Source of the DNA: Pirellulaceae bacterium
Lineage (GTDB): Bacteria > Planctomycetota > Planctomycetia > Pirellulales > Pirellulaceae
Assembly (NCBI GenBank): GCA_013002105.1
Contig: JABDKS010000743.1
Location: 1-23,555, forward strand
Direction: 5' to 3'
DNA length: 23,555 nt
The stretch's first letter is position 1. Each line of letters opens with the position of its first letter. The position numbers and the translations under genes were made by a program. The notes beneath the pieces were generated by a model, which worked only from the letters and a program-made list of their open reading frames with translations, was not told the DNA's origin and made no database searches. Shown here piece by piece: positions 1-7,517 of this stretch.

Positions 1-1
1 G

Positions 2-58
2 GTTCGCCGCGAGGCCGATGCGGCGCGGTCGGTCTTTGATCGACTTGGCCGCGAGTAG
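2..58 (+). CDS. C-terminal tail of an upstream gene (5' end outside window)
   Basis: Reading from base 2, an open frame encodes an 18-residue charged tail (ending ...VFDRLGRE) and stops at TAG 56-58. The residues look like the end of an amphipathic helix and codon third positions are mostly G or C, as in neighbouring genes. Nothing here identifies the protein. The next gene begins 231 bp downstream, so the two need not be in one operon. The alternative is that the window starts in non-coding DNA, since a frame this short can be open by chance. Confidence 0.4.
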   Translation, partial: VRREADAARSVFDRLGRE

Positions 59-289
59 ATTCTTGTGGTGGCAGCGTCCACACCGCCGTATGACTTGCAG
101 AAATTATCAAGGGTTGCCGCGGAAATCGCCCCGCTGATATGGCCGCCCGAGCCGACGTGTTCATCGGGTCGCTGGTAAAAATAGGTGAGCAGGCCACCGG
201 TTGTCCGAGCCAAAGACGTGGGCCCCGACGAACGCTAGGATATCGTTGGCAAAAGGGAATTCTATCCAACGTGATCGAGGCGCAAGGCA

Positions 290-2497
290 GTGAAAGTTCG
301 CAGTGGCGGTGGATTCCGAGCGATCTGGTACACGATCAAGAAAGGTCGTCAAGCCGGTGGTCTCTGGAAACTCTATCGTGCGATGCGAAGTAAAAACGCT
401 TGCAAGACGTGTGCACTTGGGATGGGTGGCCAGCGAGGAGGCATGGTCAACGAGGCGGGTTCGTTCCCCGAAGTCTGCAAGAAAAGTTTGCAGGCGATGG
501 TCGCGGATATGCAAGGGGCAATCGAATCGAATTTTTGGATCGATCATCCGCTTTCTGAATTAGCAAAACTTTCGCCTCGCGAATTGGAACACCAAGGCCG
601 ACTGATTCGTCCGATCCGATATCGCCGAGAAACCGATCGCTATGAAGAAATCAGTTGGACCAAGGCGCTCGACGTAATCGCGGCAAAGCTAAGGGCGACC
701 GAGCCGGACAAAACGTTTTGGTATTTCAGCGGTCGCAGCAGCAATGAAGCCGGCTTTCTGTTGCAGTTGCTCGCCCGAGTTTACGGTACTAACAACGTCA
801 ACAACTGTAGTTACTATTGCCATCAAGCCAGCGGCGTCGGTTTGCAATCAAGTATCGGCAGCGGTACCGCCACGATCGTCTTGGAGGACTTGGAGCAAGC
901 CGATTTGGTGTTTTTGATCGGGGGCAATCCACCCAGCAACCATCCCCGCATCATGACCAGCTTGATGCACATCAAACGCCGCGGTGGGAAAGTCATCGTC
1001 ATCAATCCGGTTCGCGAGACCGGTTTGGTGAAATTCCGTGTTCCCAGCAGTCCCTGGTCGTTGCTGAAGGGAACTAAAATCGCCGACCATTACGTTCAGC
1101 CCCACATCGGTGGTGATCTGGCGCTGCTGTGGGGCATCGCCAAAGCGGTCAAACATCAACAGAAGCTCGATCATCGGTTTCTCGAACAGCATTGTCGCGA
1201 TAGCGAGCAGTGGTTGCACGCATTGGACGAATTGACGTGGGGTGAAATCGAGAATAAGTCGGGTGTTGCCCGCAGCGAGATCGAATCGATCGCGGAGGTT
1301 TACGGGCAATCCAAAAATACTGTCTTCGCGTGGACGATGGGAATCACTCACCACGCCCATGGTGTTCAAAACGTGCAGGCGATTGCGTCGCTGGCCATGT
1401 GCCGGGCGATGGTCGGTCGATCCGGTTGCGGGCTGATGCCAATCCGAGGCCACAGCAATGTGCAGGGAATCGGATCGGTGGGCGTGACGCCGAAACTGAA
1501 AGATCAGATTTTTTCTGCCCTGCAAGACAAGTTCGACGTTCACCTGCCTACGGCCGCAGGAAAAGACACGCTCGCTTGCATGGAAGCCGCCGCGACGGGC
1601 GACATGAGCGTGGGATTTTCTCTGGGCGGTAATCTTTATGGTTCCAACCCCGATTCGACTTTTGCCGCGGCTGCCTTATCGCGTTTGGACATGAGCGTGA
1701 TGATGAGCACCACGCTGAATACAGGTCACGTTCATGGATTGGCTGCCGACACGATCGTGTTGCCGGTGTTGGCACGCGACGAAGAGCCCGAGCCAACCAC
1801 GCAGGAGTCGATGTTCAATTACGTGCGGCTGAGCGATGGCGGGCCCCGCCGGTTGCCAGGGCCACGCAGCGAAGTCGAAGTGATCGCGTCGATCGCACAA
1901 TCACTCGTCCCTGATTCACCTGGTGTCGATTGGCAGGCGATGAAGCAAACAGCCACGATTCGGCATTGGATCGGAGCCGTCGTGCCGGGGTACGAACAGA
2001 TCTCGCAAATTGATCAGAGCAAGCAAGAGTTCCAAATCAGTGGGCGGACGTTTCACCAACCACAATTTGGTACCCCAGACGGTCGTGGCGTGCTGCACTG
2101 CCATGATCTGCCAGCTTTGAAGGGAACTGGCGATCGCGAGTTGCGGCTGATGACCGTCCGTAGCGAAGGTCAATTCAACACGGTGGTGTACGAAGAGGAG
2201 GATATCTACCGAAATCAGGATCGTCGCGATGTGATCTTGATGCATCCGGATGATCTGAAACGATTTGGATTGGAGCACGAACAACTGGTAACGGTGCACA
2301 GCGAGACGGGCAAATTAGAAAACATCTTGGTCCGCCAATACGATGCGATTCGCAGCGGTAACGTGTTGATGTATTACCCCGAAGCCAACGTGTTGGTCGC
2401 CCGGCATGCCGATCCGCAAAGCAAAACGCCCGCCTTTAAAGGGGTCGTCGTTCGCATTGAAGCGACGGACACCGCCGTCGAACCGTCGCCGGCATGA
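290..2497 (+). CDS. FdhF/YdeP-family molybdopterin-dependent oxidoreductase
   Basis: This 735-residue protein matches the remembered E. coli YdeP layout over its full length: a GGGFRAIWYTIKK-like start, a conserved CKTC (C38, C41) followed by C63, SGRSSNEA near 145, GGNPPSNHPR, INPVRETGLVKF, the GITHHAHGVQNVQ and RGHSNVQGIGSVG blocks, and a C-terminal molydopterin-dinucleotide-binding domain (TVRSEGQFNTVVYEEEDIYR, then YYPEANVLV). C177 in YYCHQASGVGL occupies the place of the molybdenum-ligand selenocysteine of formate dehydrogenase H and is coded TGC, so it is Cys. The family holds bis-MGD; YdeP is linked to acid resistance in E. coli, but the substrate is unknown. Translation begins with GTG at 290; an in-frame stop at 272-274 rules out a longer reading, and the first residues fit the family. 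No FdhD or other partner gene is in the window. Confidence 0.9.
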   Translation: MKVRSGGGFRAIWYTIKKGRQAGGLWKLYRAMRSKNACKTCALGMGGQRGGMVNEAGSFPEVCKKSLQAMVADMQGAIESNFWIDHPLSELAKLSPRELEHQGRLIRPIRYRRETDRYEEISWTKALDVIAAKLRATEPDKTFWYFSGRSSNEAGFLLQLLARVYGTNNVNNCSYYCHQASGVGLQSSIGSGTATIVLEDLEQADLVFLIGGNPPSNHPRIMTSLMHIKRRGGKVIVINPVRETGLVKFRVPSSPWSLLKGTKIADHYVQPHIGGDLALLWGIAKAVKHQQKLDHRFLEQHCRDSEQWLHALDELTWGEIENKSGVARSEIESIAEVYGQSKNTVFAWTMGITHHAHGVQNVQAIASLAMCRAMVGRSGCGLMPIRGHSNVQGIGSVGVTPKLKDQIFSALQDKFDVHLPTAAGKDTLACMEAAATGDMSVGFSLGGNLYGSNPDSTFAAAALSRLDMSVMMSTTLNTGHVHGLAADTIVLPVLARDEEPEPTTQESMFNYVRLSDGGPRRLPGPRSEVEVIASIAQSLVPDSPGVDWQAMKQTATIRHWIGAVVPGYEQISQIDQSKQEFQISGRTFHQPQFGTPDGRGVLHCHDLPALKGTGDRELRLMTVRSEGQFNTVVYEEEDIYRNQDRRDVILMHPDDLKRFGLEHEQLVTVHSETGKLENILVRQYDAIRSGNVLMYYPEANVLVARHADPQSKTPAFKGVVVRIEATDTAVEPSPA

Positions 2498-2686
2498 GGC
2501 CGCTGATTCGCTAGCATTGGCCGCGAACAGAATTTGCTTTTTGCCCGAATCCCCGTCGACTTGGCTTGTCGAATCTTGTTATAGCCGCCAGCAACATGTT
2601 CCAAGAGACCTCTGATCGCTCAAGGACGGGCGATGTCCAGGTTCATTTGATTCGCGTCCAGTGACGCACTGCATCGGGAATGACGG

Positions 2687-4927
2687 ATGAGTATTTTGCT
2701 CGGGTTACCAATTGTTTCAATCTTGCTGTTCGTCCTCGCCGGATTCTTGCTCGGCCATTTGGTTTGGTACAAGGATCGCAGCGGCGATGAAAAGAAAATT
2801 TTGGAATTGGAAGAGAAGTATGCGGCATCCAATGGGACTGCAGAGACTCATCGACAGGAGTTTTTGGAGCTGAAAAAGTCAATCAACATCCAAGCGAGCG
2901 ACCTGGAACAGCTTCGCGTGGAGAATCGCGATCTGTCCGACGCGGCCAAGTCGGCACACGCCGATCTACAAGCCGCGGTCGATCGAGGCGATTCACTTGC
3001 CGATCAGTTGCAAACTGCTTTGCAAGATCGCGAATCCGCCGCGAGTCTACAGTCACAAAACCAAGAAGTCATTCGGCAAGCGGGCGACGAACTGGGTCAA
3101 CAAAGCAAGCTAATCGAAGAACTGCGTGGAAAAAACGCCAAGCAAGAAAGCGATATTGCTGAACTGAAAAAACATTTAGAAAAAGCCGTCGCGGCAGCAA
3201 ACCCTGATGCCGATCGCGTCGTGATCGACCTGAAGGGAGAACTGGCAGATGCCCAAGGGACCATTGAACAACTGCGCGGCGAGTTGGTGGATACGGGTAA
3301 GTCACAGCAGCAGGCAGCTGCTGAACTGCAGCAACTGCGCGAGCAATTGGCCGAGGCTTCCAAGCAGGCAGAGCAGGCTGCAACCCAGACGGATGAATTG
3401 ACCGGTGTGGTGACAGAGAAAGCCACGCGGATCGAAGAACTGGAAGGCCAACTGCAAGCTTTGTCGCCAGTGAAGCAGGAACTCGAGCAAGTAAACGAAC
3501 TGCTGGATCGACAAAAAGCCGAGGCGCTGCAAAAAGCTGAATTCGTTAAGAAGCAGCAAGCGGAAATCGAGCAGCTACGAAAAACACCACAGGACGTTCA
3601 GATCGTCCTGGACCAAAAGAAAACTATTGTTGCTCAATTGGAGCAGCAACAAGCTAAGAATCAGGACATGAGAGTGACGTTGGGCGAACAAGCCAAACAA
3701 ATCGCTTTGTTACTGAAAGACCAAGACGCTTTGAAAGCCGTCTCGGCCGAAAAGGACGAACTGACCAACCGCGTGGCTGCGGTCGAAGCCGCGAAGCAAA
3801 CCATGGAGGCGACGCTTGCGGAAAAGACAGAAGCCCTCAGCAAGCTTCGTCAAACAAGTGGCAAGCTTCAGAACATCCAAAGCGAGAATCAATCGCTGTC
3901 AGCCAAATTGAAGGAATTCACGTCCAGCAACGCGACGCTGCGAACAACGATTGTTGACAAAAACAAAGAAATCGAAGAGCTGAAGAAAAGCGAGGATCAG
4001 ATCACACGTCTGAAAAGTGAACTAGAAAATTCGTCACGCGTGATCAAAACCGCTGGCGACGAAAATACTCGTCTGACGCAGTTGGTCAGCGAGCATCAAA
4101 ACGAGATTGCAAATCTGAAAACACAAATGACCGAAGTGAATCGGTACAAGTCGGAGTTGTCCAGCATGACTGAGCAATTCGCGGCGCAACAAGCGGCCAA
4201 CGGCGAACTGCGAGGCTTCAACGAAAAACAGGCCGCCGAAATCGCGCGTCTCAACAAAGAGCTGAAGCAGATCGATGTGCTGGAAAAACAGCTGGATAGC
4301 CGCGCTGGTGAACTGTCGCAAATGAAAGAACAAAGCCAGCAGCAAACCAAAGCCTTTGGCGATCAACGCGGCGAGGTGCAACGTTTGCGATCCGAATTGG
4401 AAGAGTTCGAGAATGCGAAACGACATTTAGAGGAGGCGACGCAAAAAGTTCGCTCCCTGAGTGCTGAACGCCAACAGTTGGCTCAAAGCCATGCAGAATT
4501 AGACAAGCAAGTCAAGAAATTGACCACGCAAATCGGTGTTCAGTCCAACGATGCCGACGATCTGCGTCGTCAATTAGAAACGAAAACAAAGGCGTACGAT
4601 CAGGCGATCCATGACAGCCGAGAGTTTGCAGCGAGCCTGAATCAGCAAAAAACGGCGATCCAATCGCTCGAGCGTGACTTGCAATCGACCAAGACCTTGC
4701 AACCGGAGAACCGACGTTTGCAGGACAAAGTTGCTGAGCTATCGTCGGCACTGGCCGAGCTGGGTAGCGAGCACGAGCAAAGTCTCGCCGCCAATGCGAA
4801 AGCACAAGATGCCATTCGTCAATTGCAAAACGAAGTTCACGAGAGTGCCAATACCATCCGCGAATTGCGCCGACCACGTGGATCGGTGTTCAAGTTCGGT
4901 GACGACGACGCAAGTCGCGCCGCTTAA
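2687..4927 (+). CDS. Membrane-anchored long coiled-coil protein
   Basis: The protein has 746 residues. Residues about 4-28 (from SILLGLPIV to LLGHLVW) form one transmembrane segment, and nearly all of the remainder is heptad-rich coiled coil, heavy in E, K, Q, L and A, with few prolines or glycines. There is no Walker A or signature motif, so it is not an SMC or Rad50 ATPase despite the resemblance such proteins give in searches. The short C-terminal tail (RRPRGSVFKFGDDDASRAA) leaves the coiled coil. Role is unknown; a structural or tethering function at the membrane is an inference. It starts 189 bp after the oxidoreductase gene and is followed 31 bp later by a strong terminator, so it ends its transcription unit. 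The ATG at 2687 starts directly ahead of the membrane segment; no clear Shine-Dalgarno site is present. Confidence 0.85.
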   Translation: MSILLGLPIVSILLFVLAGFLLGHLVWYKDRSGDEKKILELEEKYAASNGTAETHRQEFLELKKSINIQASDLEQLRVENRDLSDAAKSAHADLQAAVDRGDSLADQLQTALQDRESAASLQSQNQEVIRQAGDELGQQSKLIEELRGKNAKQESDIAELKKHLEKAVAAANPDADRVVIDLKGELADAQGTIEQLRGELVDTGKSQQQAAAELQQLREQLAEASKQAEQAATQTDELTGVVTEKATRIEELEGQLQALSPVKQELEQVNELLDRQKAEALQKAEFVKKQQAEIEQLRKTPQDVQIVLDQKKTIVAQLEQQQAKNQDMRVTLGEQAKQIALLLKDQDALKAVSAEKDELTNRVAAVEAAKQTMEATLAEKTEALSKLRQTSGKLQNIQSENQSLSAKLKEFTSSNATLRTTIVDKNKEIEELKKSEDQITRLKSELENSSRVIKTAGDENTRLTQLVSEHQNEIANLKTQMTEVNRYKSELSSMTEQFAAQQAANGELRGFNEKQAAEIARLNKELKQIDVLEKQLDSRAGELSQMKEQSQQQTKAFGDQRGEVQRLRSELEEFENAKRHLEEATQKVRSLSAERQQLAQSHAELDKQVKKLTTQIGVQSNDADDLRRQLETKTKAYDQAIHDSREFAASLNQQKTAIQSLERDLQSTKTLQPENRRLQDKVAELSSALAELGSEHEQSLAANAKAQDAIRQLQNEVHESANTIRELRRPRGSVFKFGDDDASRAA

Positions 4928-4958
4928 ACACGGCACGTGCGAATTATCGATTTCATCA

Positions 4959-4984
4959 CCCGAGACTCACGTCTCGGGTTTTTT
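4959..4984 (+). terminator. Intrinsic terminator after the coiled-coil gene
   Basis: A perfect 8-bp stem, CCCGAGAC (4959-4966) with GTCTCGGG (4971-4978), closes a four-base loop TCAC and is followed at once by six T (4979-4984). It lies 31 bp past the coiled-coil stop codon. This is the only textbook rho-independent terminator I can see in the window. Confidence 0.9.
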
Positions 4985-5276
4985 GATGCGCCAGATCGAG
5001 GCACCAATCGGTGGCATTGGGGTGCGCGATTGGACTCGCCGACCGTGATCACGTGCTGGACCCGGCCACCGGGGACCGGACAATGTCATCGATGGTTTTG
5101 CCAATCGAGTCAGAACCTGATCGTGATTTTTGTGTCCTAACGGGGAATCCCGGCTGAGACTACGTGGCTGGCGAAACCCAACGAACCAACGAAGCCAACT
5201 TGTGATGGCTTTTGGATAACGGGCCGGTTGTCTGCGAAATCGCACCGAGTTCGCAGTGTTTATTTTTGGAGTGATT
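4985..5276. other. Intergenic region between terminator and AAA+ gene
   Basis: With the terminator, this completes a gene-free stretch of more than 300 bases. The only local structure I note is a short 5-bp hairpin, CCCGG (5061-5065) and CCGGG (5069-5073) with a three-base loop, lacking a T-run. A promoter for the AAA+ gene should lie here because a terminator precedes it, but no convincing -35/-10 pair was recognised. Confidence 0.5.
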
Positions 5277-6647
5277 GTGGAAGATTTTACGAACGGATGG
5301 ATGTTGGCCGGCGGTGCCGCCGTGTTGACGATTTTTGCTAGTGGCTGGAGCCATCTAAAGAATCTGTATGCGCAGATTGCTGGTCGAGTTGTCGTCAAAT
5401 TGACGGTCAGCGGATATCAAGCCGATGCGATCTTGATGTACCTGAAACATCACTACACGGCATCGCGGTTTGGGCCGCGAGCCTACGTGGGGTGGAAGCT
5501 TTTTGTGCGTCCACGCCAACGTGTCCAGTTAGTGTCGATGGAAATCGCGCCTCCGTCGGGTCGTGTCTATTGGCGCAGCTGGCGGCCAATTTGGGTGGCC
5601 AAGAGCAAGGATGCATTGGGTGATTTGGAGGAGGGTTTGCAAGCGGCCGACTATGACTACCAGACCATCTCGGTCACCTTTGCGCGAGGCATGATTGATC
5701 CGGACCAATTGATTTTGGATGCCACTAACTTTTTCAATCAACAGGTGCGCAAGTACGAATCCACTGGAGGTCGGCGTCACAGCATCCGGTTCATCCATGG
5801 CACAGCCGGCAACACGGCGATGGTCAGTCTAAAGGGACGCGGCAGTAGTTCACCCACCAGTGGCACCGACATTCGTGCCTGTTTGGGACATCGACCATTG
5901 GGTTGGGACTTAAGTGATTTCGGCCCGGATCCCGAGCGGGCGATCAGCGCCGTGGACAAGTTGGCTCTGGATCAGAATTCGTTGGACCTGGTCCAAGAAG
6001 CCACGCGTTGGCGTGAGACCGAAGACTGGCACCGCGAGCGCGGTTTGCCGTGGCGACGCGGCTATCTGTTGCATGGTCAGCCGGGAACCGGAAAGACAGC
6101 GCTGGCGCGGGCCTTGGCCGAGGACCTGGACTTGCCCGTCTTTGTCTTTGATTTGGCGACGTTGAAAAATGATGAACTGCTGAAAGCCTGGAATCAGATG
6201 TTGGCCGAAGTTCCCTGCATGGCATTGATGGAAGACATCGATGCGGTATTTGACGGTCGCAAGAACGTCGCAGTGAATCAAGGCCCAGCTTTGACATTTG
6301 ATTGCTTGCTGAATTGTTTGGACGGGGTTCAGCGCGCCGACGGGTTGATGGTGATGGTGACCACCAACCACTTGGATCGAATCGATCCGGCAATCGGTCA
6401 GCCAGGCAACATTGGTTCTCGGCCGGGTCGAATCGATCGAGTTGTCTCGATGGGATGCCTGAATGAAGAGGGGCGACGCAAAGTGGCGGCGCGGATCTTG
6501 GATCAGTGGCCAGCCTGGGTCGATGACATCTGTCACGCCGGACGCGATGACACGCCGGCACAATTCCAAGAGCGTTGTGGCCGACTAGCGCTGAAGTTGC
6601 ACTACGGCGAAGCAGCCACGACCCAAGCCGAACCAATTGGTACGTGA
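5277..6647 (+). CDS. BCS1-like AAA+ ATPase
   Basis: Numbering uses the GTG at 5277 (456 aa). An N-terminal hydrophobic stretch (GWMLAGGAAVLTIFASGW) is followed by a BCS1-N-like region of about 200 residues, then one AAA module. It has Walker A GQPGTGKT (267-274, K273), Walker B LMEDIDAVF (E319, D320, D322), a sensor-1 asparagine in VTTNHLDRIDPA (N364), and RPGRID (R382, R385). Mitochondrial BCS1 translocates folded Rieske protein; the substrate of the bacterial relatives is not known to me. The sensor-to-arginine segment carries extra residues (GQPGNIGS) compared with the usual DPALxRPGR. In-frame GTG codons at 5256, 5271 and 5277 are all possible starts; 5277 was chosen because GGAG (5268-5271) lies 5 bases ahead of it. 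The gene follows a terminator and is probably monocistronic. Its last codons run into a tandem repeat. Confidence 0.85.
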   Translation: MEDFTNGWMLAGGAAVLTIFASGWSHLKNLYAQIAGRVVVKLTVSGYQADAILMYLKHHYTASRFGPRAYVGWKLFVRPRQRVQLVSMEIAPPSGRVYWRSWRPIWVAKSKDALGDLEEGLQAADYDYQTISVTFARGMIDPDQLILDATNFFNQQVRKYESTGGRRHSIRFIHGTAGNTAMVSLKGRGSSSPTSGTDIRACLGHRPLGWDLSDFGPDPERAISAVDKLALDQNSLDLVQEATRWRETEDWHRERGLPWRRGYLLHGQPGTGKTALARALAEDLDLPVFVFDLATLKNDELLKAWNQMLAEVPCMALMEDIDAVFDGRKNVAVNQGPALTFDCLLNCLDGVQRADGLMVMVTTNHLDRIDPAIGQPGNIGSRPGRIDRVVSMGCLNEEGRRKVAARILDQWPAWVDDICHAGRDDTPAQFQERCGRLALKLHYGEAATTQAEPIGT

Positions 6648-6718
6648 GCCGAGAATATGGTGCGTGAGCCAAGAATTTGGCACGCGCTCCGAGAATATGG
6701 TGCGTGAGCCGAAAAGGT
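6639..6718. repeat. Four tandem 20-bp repeats overlapping a stop codon
   Basis: Four head-to-tail units of exactly 20 bp start at 6639, 6659, 6679 and 6699. The near consensus is GGTGCGTGAGCCGAGAATAT; the third unit begins GGCACGCGCTCC and the fourth ends GAAAAGGT. The TGA stop of the AAA+ gene (6645-6647) lies in the first unit. The array is short, diverged and intergenic. I see no spacer-repeat pattern, so it is not CRISPR. Confidence 0.9.
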
Positions 6719-6852
6719 CTCTGCTCGTTAACTTGTCCGCAGACTGCTGAACCCGTCCATTGACCGCCATCGAACCCATTAGCAACTCGGTCCCGGGCGT
6801 CGCGTTGAACGGGATTCAGCAATACAATGCGGCTGAAATACTCTGTTGCGGA

Positions 6853-6906
6853 TGATTCATCTCCCATCGCGCGAGATCCTGATTCATCGTGCACTGCGCG
6901 AGATCG
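6853..6906. repeat. Two adjacent imperfect 27-bp direct repeats
   Basis: Unit 6853-6879 and unit 6880-6906 both begin TGATTCATC and both carry GCGCGAGATC near the end, agreeing at about 21 of 27 positions. They lie 63 bp ahead of the lipoprotein start, in the same 322-bp gene-free stretch (6648-6969) as the 20-bp array. The sequence between the two repeat sets shows no gene or recognisable promoter. Confidence 0.75.
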
Positions 6907-6949
6907 GTGTCGCCGATTGCGTGTGAACTGAACTTGGCTGTGGACGGAT

Positions 6950-6963
6950 AAGGAGAAGGGTGG
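6950..6963 (+). promoter_or_regulatory. Purine-rich ribosome-binding site of the lipoprotein gene
   Basis: AAGGAGAAGGGTGG ends 6 bases before the ATG at 6970. The AAGGG at 6956-6960 has the best spacing (9 bases). It is one of only a few clear Shine-Dalgarno sites in the window, and it supports 6970 over the later in-frame ATGs at 6979 and 7021. Confidence 0.6.
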
Positions 6964-6969
6964 ACAACG

Positions 6970-7458
6970 ATGCGAGAAATGCCCGTCAGGTACGGTCGGA
7001 CAATCAAACGTGTCGCTTCGATGTGCGTGCTGACAGGTTCGTTGTTGGCTAGTTTTCTGGTTCCGGGATGTTCGGGATCATCGACGACAACCTATCCGGT
7101 CCGCGGGCTCGTGCGGTTTCCCGACGGCAAGTTGTTGCGTGAGGGTACGGTGGAATTCGAGACGATCGGCGCGGGTGAAAACATCACTGCGACCGGTGAC
7201 ATTCGGCCTGATGGGAGTTTTGTGCTTGGTACGTTCTCGTCCAATGACGGTGCGGTAGCGGGCAAGCACCGCGCAGTGGTGATTGCGGATGTGGAAATTG
7301 GTACGGGGGCCGAGCGCCCTGGCATGCTCGCGCCGACTCGGCTGGATCAAAAGTATCGCGACTTCAGTACGTCCGGATTGCAGTTCGACGTCCAACCGGG
7401 TCGCAACGATATTGTGATCGACGTCCAATACGCATCGGCGTTGGGCACAGACGAGTGA
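6970..7458 (+). CDS. Small planctomycete lipoprotein, transthyretin-like fold
   Basis: The 162-residue protein has a basic N-terminus, a hydrophobic stretch (SMCVLTGSLLASFLV) and the lipobox-like VPGC with C34 as the expected lipidated residue. The mature part begins with the YPVRGLVRFPDGKLLREGTVEF pattern (split here across residues 42-63), typical of short planctomycete proteins with a carboxypeptidase-regulatory/transthyretin-like beta sandwich, and includes GDIRPDGSFVLGTF and a DFSTSGLQFDVQPGRNDI-like end. Such genes usually sit beside DUF1559 genes, as here, where the DUF1559 gene converges on it 43 bp away. Location is inferred to be a membrane surface facing the periplasm. Molecular function is unknown. 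Confidence 0.85.
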   Translation: MREMPVRYGRTIKRVASMCVLTGSLLASFLVPGCSGSSTTTYPVRGLVRFPDGKLLREGTVEFETIGAGENITATGDIRPDGSFVLGTFSSNDGAVAGKHRAVVIADVEIGTGAERPGMLAPTRLDQKYRDFSTSGLQFDVQPGRNDIVIDVQYASALGTDE

Positions 7459-7488
7459 TTCGCTGTCGCACCGGGACGGGTACTGGCC

Positions 7489-7517
7489 TACCGAAATGCC
7501 GTTAGTGGCCTTCGGTA
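7489..7517. terminator. Hairpin between convergent genes (possible bidirectional terminator)
   Basis: TACCGAA (7489-7495) pairs with TTCGGTA (7511-7517), and inside it GCC (7498-7500) can pair with GGC (7507-7509). It lies between the convergent lipoprotein and DUF1559 genes and includes the DUF1559 stop codon (7502-7504) in its loop. There is no T-run on either strand, so termination is an inference from position and pairing. Confidence 0.4.

Noticed and set aside
139..393. Short plus-strand frame overlapping the start of the oxidoreductase gene
   Set aside because: Its product has no recognisable features and it overlaps a well-supported gene by over 100 bp in another frame.
818..820. Selenocysteine codon at the molybdenum ligand
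   Set aside because: The codon is TGC, so the residue is cysteine.
848..1543. 231-residue minus-strand frame inside the oxidoreductase gene
   Set aside because: It is antisense to conserved YdeP blocks, with His/Asp-rich composition typical of an antisense reading.
2687..4927. SMC or Rad50 chromosome-segregation ATPase
   Set aside because: There are no Walker A, Walker B or signature motifs and no hinge; only a membrane helix and coiled coil.
6639..6718. CRISPR array
   Set aside because: The 20-bp units are contiguous, with no spacers, and no cas gene is present.
5944..6894. 316-residue minus-strand frame opposite the AAA+ gene
   Set aside because: It is antisense to the conserved Walker motifs, has an Arg/Pro/Ser-rich composition typical of shadow frames, and runs through the repeat array.
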